DNA of 64,000 bases from Neorhizobium huautlense (GCF_030811685.1 NZ_JAUSRF010000002.1:62001-126000); one strand, 5' to 3'; shown: positions 31,356 through 41,109, numbered from the stretch's first letter. Made by a program: numbers and translations. The notes: a model not told the origin generated them from the letters alone.

Positions 31356-33473
31356 ATGCGCAAGCATTCGAAAATTTTGAACACGGGTATGAAGGCGTCG
31401 GCCGCCGCGATCGCGATCATGGCAGCCTGGCCGGCTGCCGCGCAGGACGCGACGACCAATCTTGCACCGATCGTCGTGCAGGCTGATGGCCAGGAAAACC
31501 CGAAGGGCCCGGTAAAGGGTTATGTTGCCAAGAGCAGCGCGACGGCGACAAAGACCGGCACGCCGATCGTCGAGACGCAGCAGTCGATCTCCGTGGTGAC
31601 GAAGGACCAGGTGGAAGCTCAGGGTGCCGATACACTGGGTGAAGTACTGGAATATACGCCGGGTGTTGTCGGAGAGGCGTTCGGAGCCGATGGTCGCTTC
31701 GACAATCCGCTGATCCGTGGTTTTGAAGCCGGGCAAAGCCAATATCTGAATGGCCTGAAGATCATGCGCACGTTTGGTGCGACGTCGACCGAAATCTACG
31801 GCATGGAGCGTGTTGAAGTTCTGCGCGGTCCGGCTTCCGTGCTTTACGGTCAGGGAAATCCGGGCGGCCTGATCAACATGGTGTCCAAGCGTCCGCAGTT
31901 CGAACCGCTCCGCGAAGTCGGTATCCAGGGTGGCAGCTACGACACCTTTGGTTCTTTCTTCGATTTCAGCGACCGGATCGGTGAGTCAGATGTTGCCTAT
32001 CGTCTTACCGGTTTTGGCCGCATCGGCGGACAGCAGATCGATGATCTTCAGAACGATCGTTATTTCCTGGCACCGGCATTCACCTGGAAGCCGGATGAAG
32101 ATACCAGCATCACATTGCTGACCAGCATCCAGCATGACAATCCGGATGCCCCGTCCAACCTGCCGGCATCGATGTCGCTTTATGGAAACAAGCTTCCGCG
32201 TGACTTTTCCGTCGGCGATCCGAGCTTCGACGATTCCGATCGAACCGTCGTAAACATCGGTTACGAGATCGAGCATCGCTTCGATGAGGTGTGGTCGTTC
32301 CACCAGAACATGCGCTATTCCAATCTGAGCTGGGAATATCAGTCGTTGAGCTACTCCAGCCTCGACGCCGATGGCATCACGCTCAACCGCAACGCGCTCT
32401 ATCAGGATGAAAATCTCAATACCTATAATCTCGACACGCGCGTCCAGGCCGAATTCGATACCGGTGGTGTTTCGCATGATGTCGTCATGGGGCTGGATCT
32501 GCGTTATTTCGATAACAACACGCTGACGGAATTCGGAACAGCGCCGCCGCTGAACACACAGAATCCTGTCTACGGAACCTCGTTCCCGAAGAGCATCTGG
32601 TATCGCTCCGACGTCGATTCAAAGCTGTGGCAGGCCGGTCTCTACATCCAGGATGAACTGAAGTACGAAAACTGGCGTGCGACTTTGGGTCTGCGTCAGG
32701 ACTGGTCCGGCGTCAGTGGCGAACAGAAAAATCCCGGTGTCACGTCTCTTGACCAGAATGACCACAAGCTGACGGGCCGTGCCGGCCTCAGCTACCTGTT
32801 CGACAATGGCATTTCGCCTTACGCAAGCTACGCGACGTCGTTCGAACCAGTGGCTGTCACCGACGTCGGCGGCAATCCGCTCAAGCCGACAACGGGCGAA
32901 CAGTTCGAGGTCGGCGTCAAATATCAGCCGGTCGGCTTCGACGGCTTCTTCAGCATTGCCGCCTTTGATCTGCGCCAGAAAAACGTGGCCGTTGCCAGCA
33001 CGGTGGGCGGCATCACGGTTTATGAGCAGGTCGGTGGCGTCAAGGTGCGCGGAATTGAAGTCGAAGGTGTGGCAAGCCTCGCCGAAGGCCTCGACATGCG
33101 CGCTGCCTACACCTACTCGGACGGCGAAGTCGTCGGCGATATCAATGCCGGCAATCGTCCGGCCCGCCTTCCGGAACATTCGGCAAGTCTTTGGCTGGAT
33201 TATACATTCCAGCCGGATACAGCGCTGGAAGGCTTCGGCTTCGGCGGTGGTGTCCGTTATCTCGGCCAGCGCTACAGCGATGTGGCCAACACATTCGATC
33301 TGCCGAGCCTTGCCCTGTTCGATGCGTCCATTCACTACCAAAAGGACAATATGAAGGCGTCGCTCAATATCGAAAACATTGCCGACAAGAACTATGTCGC
33401 CAGCTGCGGCTCCTTCGGTTGCGCTTATGGCGACGGCAGAACCTTCATGGGCAAGCTGACCTTCACTTGGTAA
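31356..33473 (+). CDS. TonB-dependent siderophore receptor
   Basis: Outer-membrane receptor of 705 residues for a ferric siderophore. A signal peptide (MRKHSKILNTG..MAAWPAAAQ) is followed by the plug domain with SSATATKTGTPIVETQQSIS and VEVLRGPASVLYGQGNPGGLI, the hallmark of the ferrichrome/ferric-siderophore class. The barrel ends in TFTW as required for outer-membrane insertion. A TonB-box-like segment is near TNLAPIVV. ATG 31356 is chosen for its GAGGGG ribosome site; a GTG two codons upstream is the alternative. A terminator follows. It is downstream of the AraC regulator and an IRO box. Confidence 0.95.
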   Translation: MRKHSKILNTGMKASAAAIAIMAAWPAAAQDATTNLAPIVVQADGQENPKGPVKGYVAKSSATATKTGTPIVETQQSISVVTKDQVEAQGADTLGEVLEYTPGVVGEAFGADGRFDNPLIRGFEAGQSQYLNGLKIMRTFGATSTEIYGMERVEVLRGPASVLYGQGNPGGLINMVSKRPQFEPLREVGIQGGSYDTFGSFFDFSDRIGESDVAYRLTGFGRIGGQQIDDLQNDRYFLAPAFTWKPDEDTSITLLTSIQHDNPDAPSNLPASMSLYGNKLPRDFSVGDPSFDDSDRTVVNIGYEIEHRFDEVWSFHQNMRYSNLSWEYQSLSYSSLDADGITLNRNALYQDENLNTYNLDTRVQAEFDTGGVSHDVVMGLDLRYFDNNTLTEFGTAPPLNTQNPVYGTSFPKSIWYRSDVDSKLWQAGLYIQDELKYENWRATLGLRQDWSGVSGEQKNPGVTSLDQNDHKLTGRAGLSYLFDNGISPYASYATSFEPVAVTDVGGNPLKPTTGEQFEVGVKYQPVGFDGFFSIAAFDLRQKNVAVASTVGGITVYEQVGGVKVRGIEVEGVASLAEGLDMRAAYTYSDGEVVGDINAGNRPARLPEHSASLWLDYTFQPDTALEGFGFGGGVRYLGQRYSDVANTFDLPSLALFDASIHYQKDNMKASLNIENIADKNYVASCGSFGCAYGDGRTFMGKLTFTW

Positions 33474-33497
33474 GTTCGGACGATCTCGATTTCAGCA

Positions 33498-33525
33498 GGG
33501 CGGGGTTTTCATCCCGCCCCGTTTT
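33498..33525 (+). terminator. terminator after the TonB receptor gene
   Basis: GGGCGGG, a short T-rich loop and CCCGCCC are followed by CGTTTTCGTTT, 25 bases after the receptor stop. It also separates the receptor gene from the convergent GH15 gene. Confidence 0.75.
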
Positions 33526-33539
33526 CGTTTCGGCGCTTC

Positions 33540-35420
33540 TCACGCCCGCCACTGCCCATACCGCCCGTCCAGCGCCCGATCGAGATAAAACGCCGCGCTG
33601 ATCAGCGCGAGATGGGTAAAGGCTTGCGGGAAATTGCCCAGAAAATTGCCCTTGCAGTCGAACTCCTCCGCGTAAAGCCCGAGATGATTGCCGAGCAGAA
33701 GCAGCTTTTCGAAATTGAAACGGGCTTCCGGCAGGCGGCCGGCGCGGGCCAGGCATTCGACATACCAGAAGGAGCAGGTGGCGAACGCGCCTTCATCACC
33801 GTCCAGCCCGTCGGCATCCTTGTAGCGCATCACCATGCTGTCATCCGCCAGCTGTTCGCCGATCACGTCGAGCGTCGATAGCCATGCCGGATCGGTGGCG
33901 CTGATGAAACGCACCAGTGGCATCATCAATATGGCGCCGTCCACTTCCGTCGAACCCTTGGCCTTCACAAAGTGCTTTTTTTCGTCATTCCAGAAATTCT
34001 GCCAGATATCTTCATTGATGGCGTTGCGCGCCTCGATCCAGCGGCCGAAGGGGGCGGCAAGCGAACGTTTTTGTGCCAACCGGATGGCACGATCCACCGC
34101 CACCCAGCACATCAGTCGCGAATGCAGGTGCTCGCGGTCCTCGCGGCGGATTTCCCATATGCCGGCATCCGGCTGCTGCCAGATCTCGCAGACATGGTCG
34201 ACGACATCGCAGATGCCCAGCCAGTCTCGATGTGAAATGGCCTCGCCGTATTTGTTGGCGATATAGATCGAGTCCAGCAGTTCGCCGTAGATATCGAGCT
34301 GCAATTGCGTGGCGGCGCTGTTGCCGGCGCGCACCGGCTGGGCGCCGCCGTAACCGGCCAGATGTTCGAGGTCAGCCTCCTGCACTTGGCGGCTGCCATC
34401 GAGCTTGTACATGATTTCCAGCCGGCCACAGTGGGAGATATCGGCGCGGTCTGATACCCATTTGGTGAAGGCGGTCGCCTCTTCCTGATAACCGAGCCGC
34501 ATCAGAGCATAGACCGTGAAGGAGGCGTCGCGGATCCAGCTGGCGCGATAATCCCAGTTGCGGTTGCCGCCCGGCGCTTCCGGCAGGCCAAAGGTTGCGG
34601 CGGCGGCGATCGAGCCGTGTTGCTTTGAGGTCAGCAGTTTCAGGGCCAGCGCCGAGCGGTTGACCGCCTCGCGCCAGCGACCGCGATAGCTGGAATGGCC
34701 GGCCCATTGCTGCCAATATTTGATCGTGTCCTTGATCTGCGCTGTGATGTCGTCGGTTGAGAGGCGCTTGTCCTTCGCATAGTCTGCGGTGATGTCGTCC
34801 AGCACGAAATCGATCTGGTCGCCGGACTTGAGGTCCAGTTCCGCTGTGACTTCGCCATCGCCGATATCGAGCGCGATATCCGTCTGCAGCCGCATGGCAA
34901 AACCGTTGCCGTCAGTGAAAAGGACATAGCCGTCTCCCTGTTCGACGGTCGGCACGTTGCGGGCATAATCGGTGCGAGGCCAGCATCTCAGCTTCAGTTT
35001 CGCCTTGCCGCGCGTGACCCGCAGGCGACGGATCAGGCGGCACTTGAGCGCGCCATCCGGGGCCAGAAGCGGCATCAGGTCGACGATTTCGGCACTGCCG
35101 GTTTCACCCAGCCAGCGCGTCAGAAGGACATTGGTATCGGGGATATACATCTGGATCGGGCGGGCACCGGGAATGACCGGGGTAAGGTCAAAACCGCCGC
35201 CGTTTTCCGGGTCGAGCAGGGCGCAGAAAACGCTTGCGCTGTCGAGATCGGGCCAGCAGAGGAAATCGATCGTGCCGTCGGTGGCAACCAGTGCGGTGGT
35301 TTTCAGGTTGCCGATCACGCCATGCTGCGAAATCGGGCGCGGAATGTCTTCCGTATGTTTCGATTTCCGGGCCGTTTCCGCTGCATCGGCCCGGCCGCCG
35401 TTTTCATCGATCCGCTTCAT
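33540..35420 (-). CDS. glycoside hydrolase family 15 protein, glucoamylase/trehalase-like
   Basis: A 626-residue cytosolic enzyme (no signal peptide). An N-terminal beta-sandwich (PISQHGVIGNLKTTALVATDGTIDFLCWP) precedes an (alpha/alpha)6 barrel with WDYRASWIRDASFTVYALMRLG. IWEIRRED..HLHSRLM carries the presumed acid and EEFDCKGNFLGNFPQAFTHL the presumed base. This layout is that of bacterial GH15 proteins that hydrolyse alpha-glucosidic bonds, some of them trehalose. The gene lies 72 bases after the ClC-type gene on the same strand; the link between the two is unclear. Confidence 0.88.
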   Translation of the reverse strand: MKRIDENGGRADAAETARKSKHTEDIPRPISQHGVIGNLKTTALVATDGTIDFLCWPDLDSASVFCALLDPENGGGFDLTPVIPGARPIQMYIPDTNVLLTRWLGETGSAEIVDLMPLLAPDGALKCRLIRRLRVTRGKAKLKLRCWPRTDYARNVPTVEQGDGYVLFTDGNGFAMRLQTDIALDIGDGEVTAELDLKSGDQIDFVLDDITADYAKDKRLSTDDITAQIKDTIKYWQQWAGHSSYRGRWREAVNRSALALKLLTSKQHGSIAAAATFGLPEAPGGNRNWDYRASWIRDASFTVYALMRLGYQEEATAFTKWVSDRADISHCGRLEIMYKLDGSRQVQEADLEHLAGYGGAQPVRAGNSAATQLQLDIYGELLDSIYIANKYGEAISHRDWLGICDVVDHVCEIWQQPDAGIWEIRREDREHLHSRLMCWVAVDRAIRLAQKRSLAAPFGRWIEARNAINEDIWQNFWNDEKKHFVKAKGSTEVDGAILMMPLVRFISATDPAWLSTLDVIGEQLADDSMVMRYKDADGLDGDEGAFATCSFWYVECLARAGRLPEARFNFEKLLLLGNHLGLYAEEFDCKGNFLGNFPQAFTHLALISAAFYLDRALDGRYGQWRA

Positions 35421-35492
35421 GCGCTTCCCTTTCGTTTGGCGGGAAAACGCGGAGAGAAGGGCATCGGTTGCAAACCGAGCAAGGCTCGAAAA

Positions 35493-37355
35493 TCAGATAC
35501 TGTCGCCCACCATTTCACGACGGCGCAGTTCCAGTTCTTCACTGTAGCGGCGCAGCGTATGGCTTTCGCTCAACTGGCCGACGACCTTGCGTTCGATCAT
35601 GTTGTCTATGACGGCGAGCGCTTCGCTCTGGGTCTTTTCGAAAATGGCGGCTGCCTGTTTGGCATTCATCTGCGTTTGCAGCACGTCATTCTTGAAGCGG
35701 ATGTATTTTTCGAGGCTCTCTTCCTGATCGCCGGCATCCGTCAGCAGGCCGTGGACTTCGGGCACGAGGATCATGCCGGCATATTTGCCGCTGTCGTCGG
35801 TGAGGATGACACGTTGCGTTGCGCCGAGCGGAAAGTCGCGGCGGAAATCGCCGAGCGACATATCTGCCCGCGCCGTCTTCACGTCCGAGCGCATCATCCG
35901 GCCAACGGTGAGGTTGCGGATCCAGCCGACATCGTGGGCGCTGCGGATGCTTTCGCCGCGCAGATGGAAACGCCATGTGGCGAACGAGTAACCGAAGGTG
36001 GTGCGCACGATCAGCGACGAGGTGATGACGGCGGCAAGCACCAGCGCGGTGATCGGAAAGTCGCCGGTCAGTTCCAGCGCCAGAAAGGTCATGGTCAGAG
36101 GCCCGCCGATAATGGCGACGGCAAGCGCGCTCATGCCGACAATGGCGAGCACGACCGGGGCCAGCAGAACGAGGCCGATGGCTGCGGTGGAGAAGGCAAA
36201 GATCTTTCCGAGCAGGGCACCAAGAAACAGCGAGGCGAAAAACAGGCCACCACGGAAACCGGCGCCGATGGAGATGGCCGATGTTGCCGCCTTCATCAGG
36301 AAGATCGCGATAAGGGCAGGCAGGGCGACGTCATGCGCGAGATTGAGATGCAGCGCGCCATGGCCGCCGGACATGACCTGTGGGCTAATCATCGCGAACA
36401 GGCCGACAACGATGCCGCCGAGCGTGGGGCGCAACCATGCGGGAATGGAGCTTTTGCGGGAAAGCTCCTCGATGGTGGCGACGCCCTTCATGAGGACGAT
36501 GCCGACGCCGGCGCAGCAGGCGCCGAGAATGATGGCGGGGACGAAATCACCGGGCGAAACGCTCTGCAGCATGCCCATTTCGACGATGAAACTGATGTCG
36601 ATGAACTGGCGAGCGACCAAAGTCGCGACAAGTGCCGAAACGACGACAGGGGCGAGCGATGCTGTGGTGTAGGAGCCGATCACCAGCTCGAACGCATAAA
36701 ACGCGCCGGTCAGCGGTGCGTTGAAGGCCGCGGAAATGGCCCCGGCGGCTCCACAGCCGACAAGGATGCGCATATCGGCGCGGCGCAGCGACAGTTTTGT
36801 GCCGATCTTGGAGGCAAAACCCGCGGCAAGCTGGGTGTAACCGGCTTCCAGCCCGACCGAGGCGCCAAAACCATTGGAGACGAGGTTCTGGTAGACGATG
36901 ATAAAACTGTCGGTGAGCGAGAGCTTGCCGCCATGCAGCGCGTTGGCCTCGATCGGGTCGACCATAGGGCGCTTGCGAAAACGGGCGAGCACCAGAATGG
37001 TGATACCCAGAATGATGCCGCCGACGATGGGGGCGGAGAGAAGCAGGATCGTATTGCCGATCTCGGACGAACTCAGTCTTTCGCCATCCTCGACGCCAAA
37101 TATGCTCTGGTGCATGGCGGTGGCAGCGAGGTTCATCGCGGTGACGACAAGGCCGGAAATGACGCCGATCGCAGCGGCAATGAAGATGATGCCCCATTCG
37201 TTGCGGCGCACGAGAATGCGCAGATCCAGCCCTGCCAGAGTGCGCCACACTATTCGCAACCGTAGAGACGCCTTGTCCGAAATGCCTGTGTTTCGAGGAA
37301 GAACCTGTTCCTGAACTTGCGACTTTACCTGTGGCTGCTGGGGCGGCGGCGTCAT
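35493..37355 (-). CDS. ClC-family chloride channel/transporter with CBS domains
   Basis: A 620-residue inner-membrane protein: about residues 45-440 are the ClC core with 10-12 helices, and the C-terminal 160 residues are a CBS pair (NLTVGRMMRSDVKTARADMSLGDF and a second half around SEALAVIDNMIERKVVGQL). The GREGP selectivity segment appears as GLEAG: the gating Glu is kept but the Pro is lost. The GGIFAP segment appears as FRGGLFFASL. The anion-binding Ser region is not recognisable. This suggests a divergent ClC with altered selectivity. It is divergent from the ABC transporter operon at 37662. Confidence 0.88.
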   Translation of the reverse strand: MTPPPQQPQVKSQVQEQVLPRNTGISDKASLRLRIVWRTLAGLDLRILVRRNEWGIIFIAAAIGVISGLVVTAMNLAATAMHQSIFGVEDGERLSSSEIGNTILLLSAPIVGGIILGITILVLARFRKRPMVDPIEANALHGGKLSLTDSFIIVYQNLVSNGFGASVGLEAGYTQLAAGFASKIGTKLSLRRADMRILVGCGAAGAISAAFNAPLTGAFYAFELVIGSYTTASLAPVVVSALVATLVARQFIDISFIVEMGMLQSVSPGDFVPAIILGACCAGVGIVLMKGVATIEELSRKSSIPAWLRPTLGGIVVGLFAMISPQVMSGGHGALHLNLAHDVALPALIAIFLMKAATSAISIGAGFRGGLFFASLFLGALLGKIFAFSTAAIGLVLLAPVVLAIVGMSALAVAIIGGPLTMTFLALELTGDFPITALVLAAVITSSLIVRTTFGYSFATWRFHLRGESIRSAHDVGWIRNLTVGRMMRSDVKTARADMSLGDFRRDFPLGATQRVILTDDSGKYAGMILVPEVHGLLTDAGDQEESLEKYIRFKNDVLQTQMNAKQAAAIFEKTQSEALAVIDNMIERKVVGQLSESHTLRRYSEELELRRREMVGDSI

Positions 37356-37579
37356 TACGGTAACCTGGGGCTAGGCCCATTGGATGCGAATAAGGATATG
37401 CGGCGACGGGATAAGGCAGGACTTAGGCGATAAACGCCATTTTCAAGCCCGTGGCCACCCCACAAAGCAGTCAAATGCGGCGAAAGATCAACAGCCCGAT
37501 GAGGCCGCGACCGTTTCCGCCGCAAATGTGATGCCTCATTCATCACGTTGCGATCACGCCTTCGCATGGAAACGGAGGA

Positions 37580-37607
37580 TTGACAGCCCGGTCGCTTGAG
37601 TTATTCT
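37580..37607 (+). promoter_or_regulatory. candidate sigma-70 promoter of the peptide ABC operon
   Basis: TTGACA (37580-37585) is a perfect -35 box, and TATTCT (37602-37607) lies 16 bases on. Transcription would start near 37614, about 48 bases before the ATG at 37662. An inverted repeat overlaps the predicted start. Confidence 0.6.
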
Positions 37608-37628
37608 GTTATAAAAATGCACATAACA
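37607..37628 (+). promoter_or_regulatory. inverted repeat TGTTAT-N10-ATAACA, candidate operator
   Basis: Perfect 6-base arms spaced by 10 overlap the predicted transcription start of the ABC operon. Position and symmetry fit a dimeric repressor; the IclR-family regulator encoded at 43037-43861 in the same cluster is the obvious candidate. Confidence 0.5.
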
Positions 37629-37661
37629 TAATAATGGAATATCAAAAACCGGGAGCCTATC

Positions 37662-39191
37662 ATGAGACTGAAGCTCGCATTCCTTGTTGCCACGGCGCTT
37701 ATCGCTGCACCTGCTTTCGCAGCCGCCCAGGAAAAGGGTGGTGTCATCAACGTCGCGACGATCGGTGAACCGCCGACGCTCGACCCGATGGCCTCGACCG
37801 CCGATCTGGTCGGCATCGTCACCCAGCACATGTTTGAAACGCTCTATACGTTCGACAAGGGCTGGAAGACCGTGCCGCTTCTGGCCGAAAGCCTGCCGGA
37901 GATCAGCGCCGACGGCAAAACCTACGTTATCAAGCTGCGTTCGGGGATAAAATTCCATGACGGTTCCGACATGGCGTCGGACGATGTGGTTGCATCGCTG
38001 AACCGCTGGGTGAAGGTGGCATCGCGCGGCAAACAGGCGGCGTCTTTCCTCGACAAGATCGAGGCGACCGATGCCTCGACCGTGACGATCACGCTGAAAC
38101 AGCCCTATGCGCCGCTCGTGTCGCTGCTCGCCTTCAACAATTCGGCGGCGATCATTCTTCCGGCTGAAAAGCAGGACGAGCCGATGAAGGAATATATCGG
38201 CACCGGCCCCTACATGCTGAAGGAACGCAAGGCCGACCAGTATATCCAGCTGGCCCGTTTCGACGGTTACAAGTCTCGCGGCGGCGAGGCCGATGGTTAT
38301 GGCGGTGCGCGTCATCAATATCTCGATGAAATCCGTTTCGTGCCGGTGCCGGACGCCAATACCCGCGTCGAAGCCGCCGTGTCCGGCCAGTATGATTATG
38401 TCGACCAGCTGCCGGTCGAATCCTTTGCCAAAGTGGAAGGGTCTTCGACCACCGAGCCGGTCGTGCTGAAACCGTTCGGTTATCCGGTCTTCGTGTTCAA
38501 CACGGCGGAAGGTGTCGCCAAGGATGTCGCCATGCGCAAGGCGATCCGTCAGGCGCTGAGCATGGAAGACATGCTGGCGGCCGCTTTCGGCAGCACCGAT
38601 TTCTACGCGCTCGACGGCAATATCTACCCGAAGAATTTTGTCTGGAGCACCGATGCCGGTGTCGAGGGCAATTACAATGTTGCCGATCCGGAAGGCGCTG
38701 CGGAAGCGGCCAAGGCTGCCGGTTACGACGGCGAAAAGCCGATCCGCATCCTCACCAGCCGTCAGTACGAATTCCATTACAAGATGGCGCAGGTGGCGGC
38801 CGAGTACCTGAAACTTGCCGGCTTCAAGGTCGACATGCAGGTGGTGGACTGGGCAACGCTCACCCAGCGCCGCGCCGACAAGGGTCTTTGGGATATCTAC
38901 ATCACCCACAGCCCGTTCCTGCCGGAACCTGCGCTGATCGGCTCATTGGCGCCAAGCTCGCCGGGCTGGTGGGATACGCCTTTGCGCAAGCAGACGGTCG
39001 AAGCCTTCTCGGCCGAGTCCGATCCGGACAAGCGCCTTGCGCTGTGGGCCGATGTGCAGAAGGCCATGTATGAGGAAATCCCCTACATGAAGATCGGCGA
39101 TTTCAACGCCGTCGCCGCTAAGAAGACGACGATTGAAGGCGTCGAGGCTGCTCCGTGGCCTTACTTCTGGAATGCTTCGATCAAGAAGTGA
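37662..39191 (+). CDS. peptide/oligopeptide-type ABC transporter binding protein
   Basis: A 509-residue periplasmic solute-binding protein of family 5 (DppA/OppA fold). A signal peptide ends near AAPAFAAAQ. GGVINVATIGEPPTLDPM and HMFETLYTFDKGWKTVPLLAESLPEIS are the family N-terminal signature, and LRSGIKFHDGSDMASDDVVASL the next block. Ligands of this family range from dipeptides to sugars and modified amino acids. The cluster's deacetylase and PLP enzyme suggest an N-acylated amino compound. A hairpin behind the gene may make this protein more abundant than the permeases. Confidence 0.92.
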   Translation: MRLKLAFLVATALIAAPAFAAAQEKGGVINVATIGEPPTLDPMASTADLVGIVTQHMFETLYTFDKGWKTVPLLAESLPEISADGKTYVIKLRSGIKFHDGSDMASDDVVASLNRWVKVASRGKQAASFLDKIEATDASTVTITLKQPYAPLVSLLAFNNSAAIILPAEKQDEPMKEYIGTGPYMLKERKADQYIQLARFDGYKSRGGEADGYGGARHQYLDEIRFVPVPDANTRVEAAVSGQYDYVDQLPVESFAKVEGSSTTEPVVLKPFGYPVFVFNTAEGVAKDVAMRKAIRQALSMEDMLAAAFGSTDFYALDGNIYPKNFVWSTDAGVEGNYNVADPEGAAEAAKAAGYDGEKPIRILTSRQYEFHYKMAQVAAEYLKLAGFKVDMQVVDWATLTQRRADKGLWDIYITHSPFLPEPALIGSLAPSSPGWWDTPLRKQTVEAFSAESDPDKRLALWADVQKAMYEEIPYMKIGDFNAVAAKKTTIEGVEAAPWPYFWNASIKK

Positions 39192-39202
39192 TCCTTTTCG
39201 AG

Positions 39203-39237
39203 GAGCCCGGTGGCCGCTTCACGGCGGCTCCGGGTTC
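39203..39237 (+). other. intercistronic hairpin between binding protein and permease genes
   Basis: GAGCCCGG..GCCGC pairs with GCGGC..CCGGGTTC around TTCAC. It has no long T-run. Such hairpins usually protect the upstream message, here of the binding protein. Confidence 0.55.
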
Positions 39238-39276
39238 GAAAATGTGCCCTCGCGAGAGGCATGAGAAGAGAATTCC

Positions 39277-40218
39277 ATGATCCGTTATATTCTCCAGCGC
39301 CTAGCCGGCATGATCGTCGTGATGTTTCTCGTCGTGACCATCGTTTTTGTCATCGTGCGCGTCACGCCGGGTGATCCGGCCGCCGTTATGCTCGGGCCGG
39401 ATGCATCGGCCGCCGACATTGCCGACCTGCGCACACGATTGGGCCTCGATCAGTCTCTGGCGGTTCAATATTTCTATTATATCGGCCAGATGCTGAAGGG
39501 TGATCTCGGCCAGTCGATCTTTCTCAACATGCCGGTGACATCGGCCTTGCTGGATCGCGCCGAACCGACCTTCTTCCTGACACTGTTCTCGCTGGCGATC
39601 GCCACGATCATCGCGCTGCCGATCGGCATCTATGCCGCCTATCGCCGTGGCTCGTTTGTGGATCAGGCGGCCACCACCATCGCCATGCTGGCGGCCAGCA
39701 TTCCAAGCTTCTGGCTCGGCCTCATCCTGATGCAGTTTTTTGCTGTGCGGCTGAACATCTTTCCTGTCTCCGGTTATGGCGGCCCGGGCTCCAGCTTCAT
39801 GGACCGCATGTATCATCTGACGCTGCCCGCCTTTGCCCTCGGCATCGTTTCCTCGGCGTTGATCCTGCGTTTTACCCGCGCCTCAATGCTCGACGTGTTG
39901 GGTGACGATTATATCCGCACCGCCCGTGCCAAAGGTCTGGTCGAGCGCCGGGTGATCATGAAACATGCGCTGAAAAACGCGCTGATCCCGATCCTCACCG
40001 TTATCGGCTTGACAGCGGCCGTGCTGATCTCGGGCGCGGTCGTTACCGAAACAGTTTTCGGGCTTCCGGGTGTCGGCAGCCTTGTCGTCTCGGCGGTGCT
40101 GCGGCGTGATTATCCGGTCATTCAGGGGGCGCTTCTTGTGATTGCCGCGCTCTATGTTCTCATCAACTTCGCGATCGACATGCTCTACCTGCTGATCGAT
40201 CCCCGCGTGCGTTATTAA
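39277..40218 (+). CDS. ABC transporter permease, DppB type
   Basis: A 313-residue inner-membrane permease. MIRYILQRLAGMIVVMFLVVTIVF is the usual DppB N-terminal helix, DLRTRLGLDQSLAVQYFYYI the conserved periplasmic segment, and DYIRTARAKGLVERRVIMKHALKNALIP the EAA loop that contacts the ATPase. Six helices are expected. It is followed by the DppC-type permease after 11 bases. Confidence 0.94.
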   Translation: MIRYILQRLAGMIVVMFLVVTIVFVIVRVTPGDPAAVMLGPDASAADIADLRTRLGLDQSLAVQYFYYIGQMLKGDLGQSIFLNMPVTSALLDRAEPTFFLTLFSLAIATIIALPIGIYAAYRRGSFVDQAATTIAMLAASIPSFWLGLILMQFFAVRLNIFPVSGYGGPGSSFMDRMYHLTLPAFALGIVSSALILRFTRASMLDVLGDDYIRTARAKGLVERRVIMKHALKNALIPILTVIGLTAAVLISGAVVTETVFGLPGVGSLVVSAVLRRDYPVIQGALLVIAALYVLINFAIDMLYLLIDPRVRY

Positions 40219-40229
40219 GGGGGCGACGG

Positions 40230-41108
40230 ATGACGGATATCGCTGTTACCGAAACCAAACCCGTCGAGAGCGAAGGCTCGAAATTTTTCAAGCGGTTCAT
40301 CAAACGCAAGACAGTTGCCTTCGGTTTGATCGTGCTGATCATCTTCGTGACGCTGGCCGTGCTGGCGCCGTGGATCGCACCTTATTCGCCATCGAAACTG
40401 TCGATCGTCAACCGGCTGAAACCGCCGGGCGAAATGTTCTGGTTCGGCACCGATGAATTCGGCCGCGACGTGTTTTCGCGCACGATCTATTCGGCGCGGC
40501 TGTCGCTGCTGATCGGTGCATCCGTGGTGTGCCTGTCGGCTGCCATCGGTGTGACACTCGGCCTGCTGGCCGGTTTCTTCCAGAAACTCGATACGCCGAT
40601 TGCCCGCCTGATCGATGCCATGATGGCCTTCCCGGACATCCTGCTCGCCATCGCGCTCGTGGCCGCACTCGGCCCGTCGCTGACGACCGTCATCGTGGCG
40701 CTGTCGATTGTCTACTCACCGCGTCTTGCCCGCATCGTGCGTGCCTCGACGCTGGTGATCCGTGAACTGCCTTATGTGGAGGCGGCGCAGGCGCTCGGCA
40801 TTTCCACCTTCCACATCATGACGCGGCATGTGTTGCGCAATCTTCTGTCGCCCATCCTCGTTCAGGCCACTTTTCTGTTTGCCAGCGCCATGCTGGCGGA
40901 AGCCGGCCTGTCCTTCCTGGGGCTTGGCGTCAGCCCTGAAATTCCGACCTGGGGAACCATGATCGCAGCCGGCCGCCAATATATCGGGCAGGCCGACTGG
41001 ATGACCTATTTTCCCGGCTTTGCCATCATTCTTTCCGTGCTCTCGCTGCAGATGGTCGGCGACGGTTTGCGGGACATGCTCGATCCAAGACTGCGAAGGG
41101 ACCTTTGA
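40230..41108 (+). CDS. ABC transporter permease, DppC type
   Basis: A 292-residue inner-membrane permease. FGTDEFGRDVFSRTIYSARLSL is the family block after the first helix, LPYVEAAQALGISTFHIMTRHVLRNLLSP the EAA loop, and FLGLGVSPEIPTWGTMI the C-terminal signature. It pairs with the DppB-type permease. The catabolic gene starts just one base after its stop codon region (40230-41108, next start 41110), so transport and metabolism are co-expressed. Confidence 0.94.
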   Translation: MTDIAVTETKPVESEGSKFFKRFIKRKTVAFGLIVLIIFVTLAVLAPWIAPYSPSKLSIVNRLKPPGEMFWFGTDEFGRDVFSRTIYSARLSLLIGASVVCLSAAIGVTLGLLAGFFQKLDTPIARLIDAMMAFPDILLAIALVAALGPSLTTVIVALSIVYSPRLARIVRASTLVIRELPYVEAAQALGISTFHIMTRHVLRNLLSPILVQATFLFASAMLAEAGLSFLGLGVSPEIPTWGTMIAAGRQYIGQADWMTYFPGFAIILSVLSLQMVGDGLRDMLDPRLRRDL

Positions 41109-41109
41109 T

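Larger units (their letters stand above)
37356..37661. other. 306-base divergent regulatory region
   Basis: Between the ClC-type gene and the ABC binding-protein gene. No gene was found. The 3' half holds the promoter and inverted repeat listed separately; the rest has no clear signal. Confidence 0.5.

Noticed and set aside
35322-37265. A 647-codon plus-strand frame over the ClC-type gene
   Set aside because: Composition of low-complexity Gly/Asp/Arg is typical of the antisense of a membrane protein gene.
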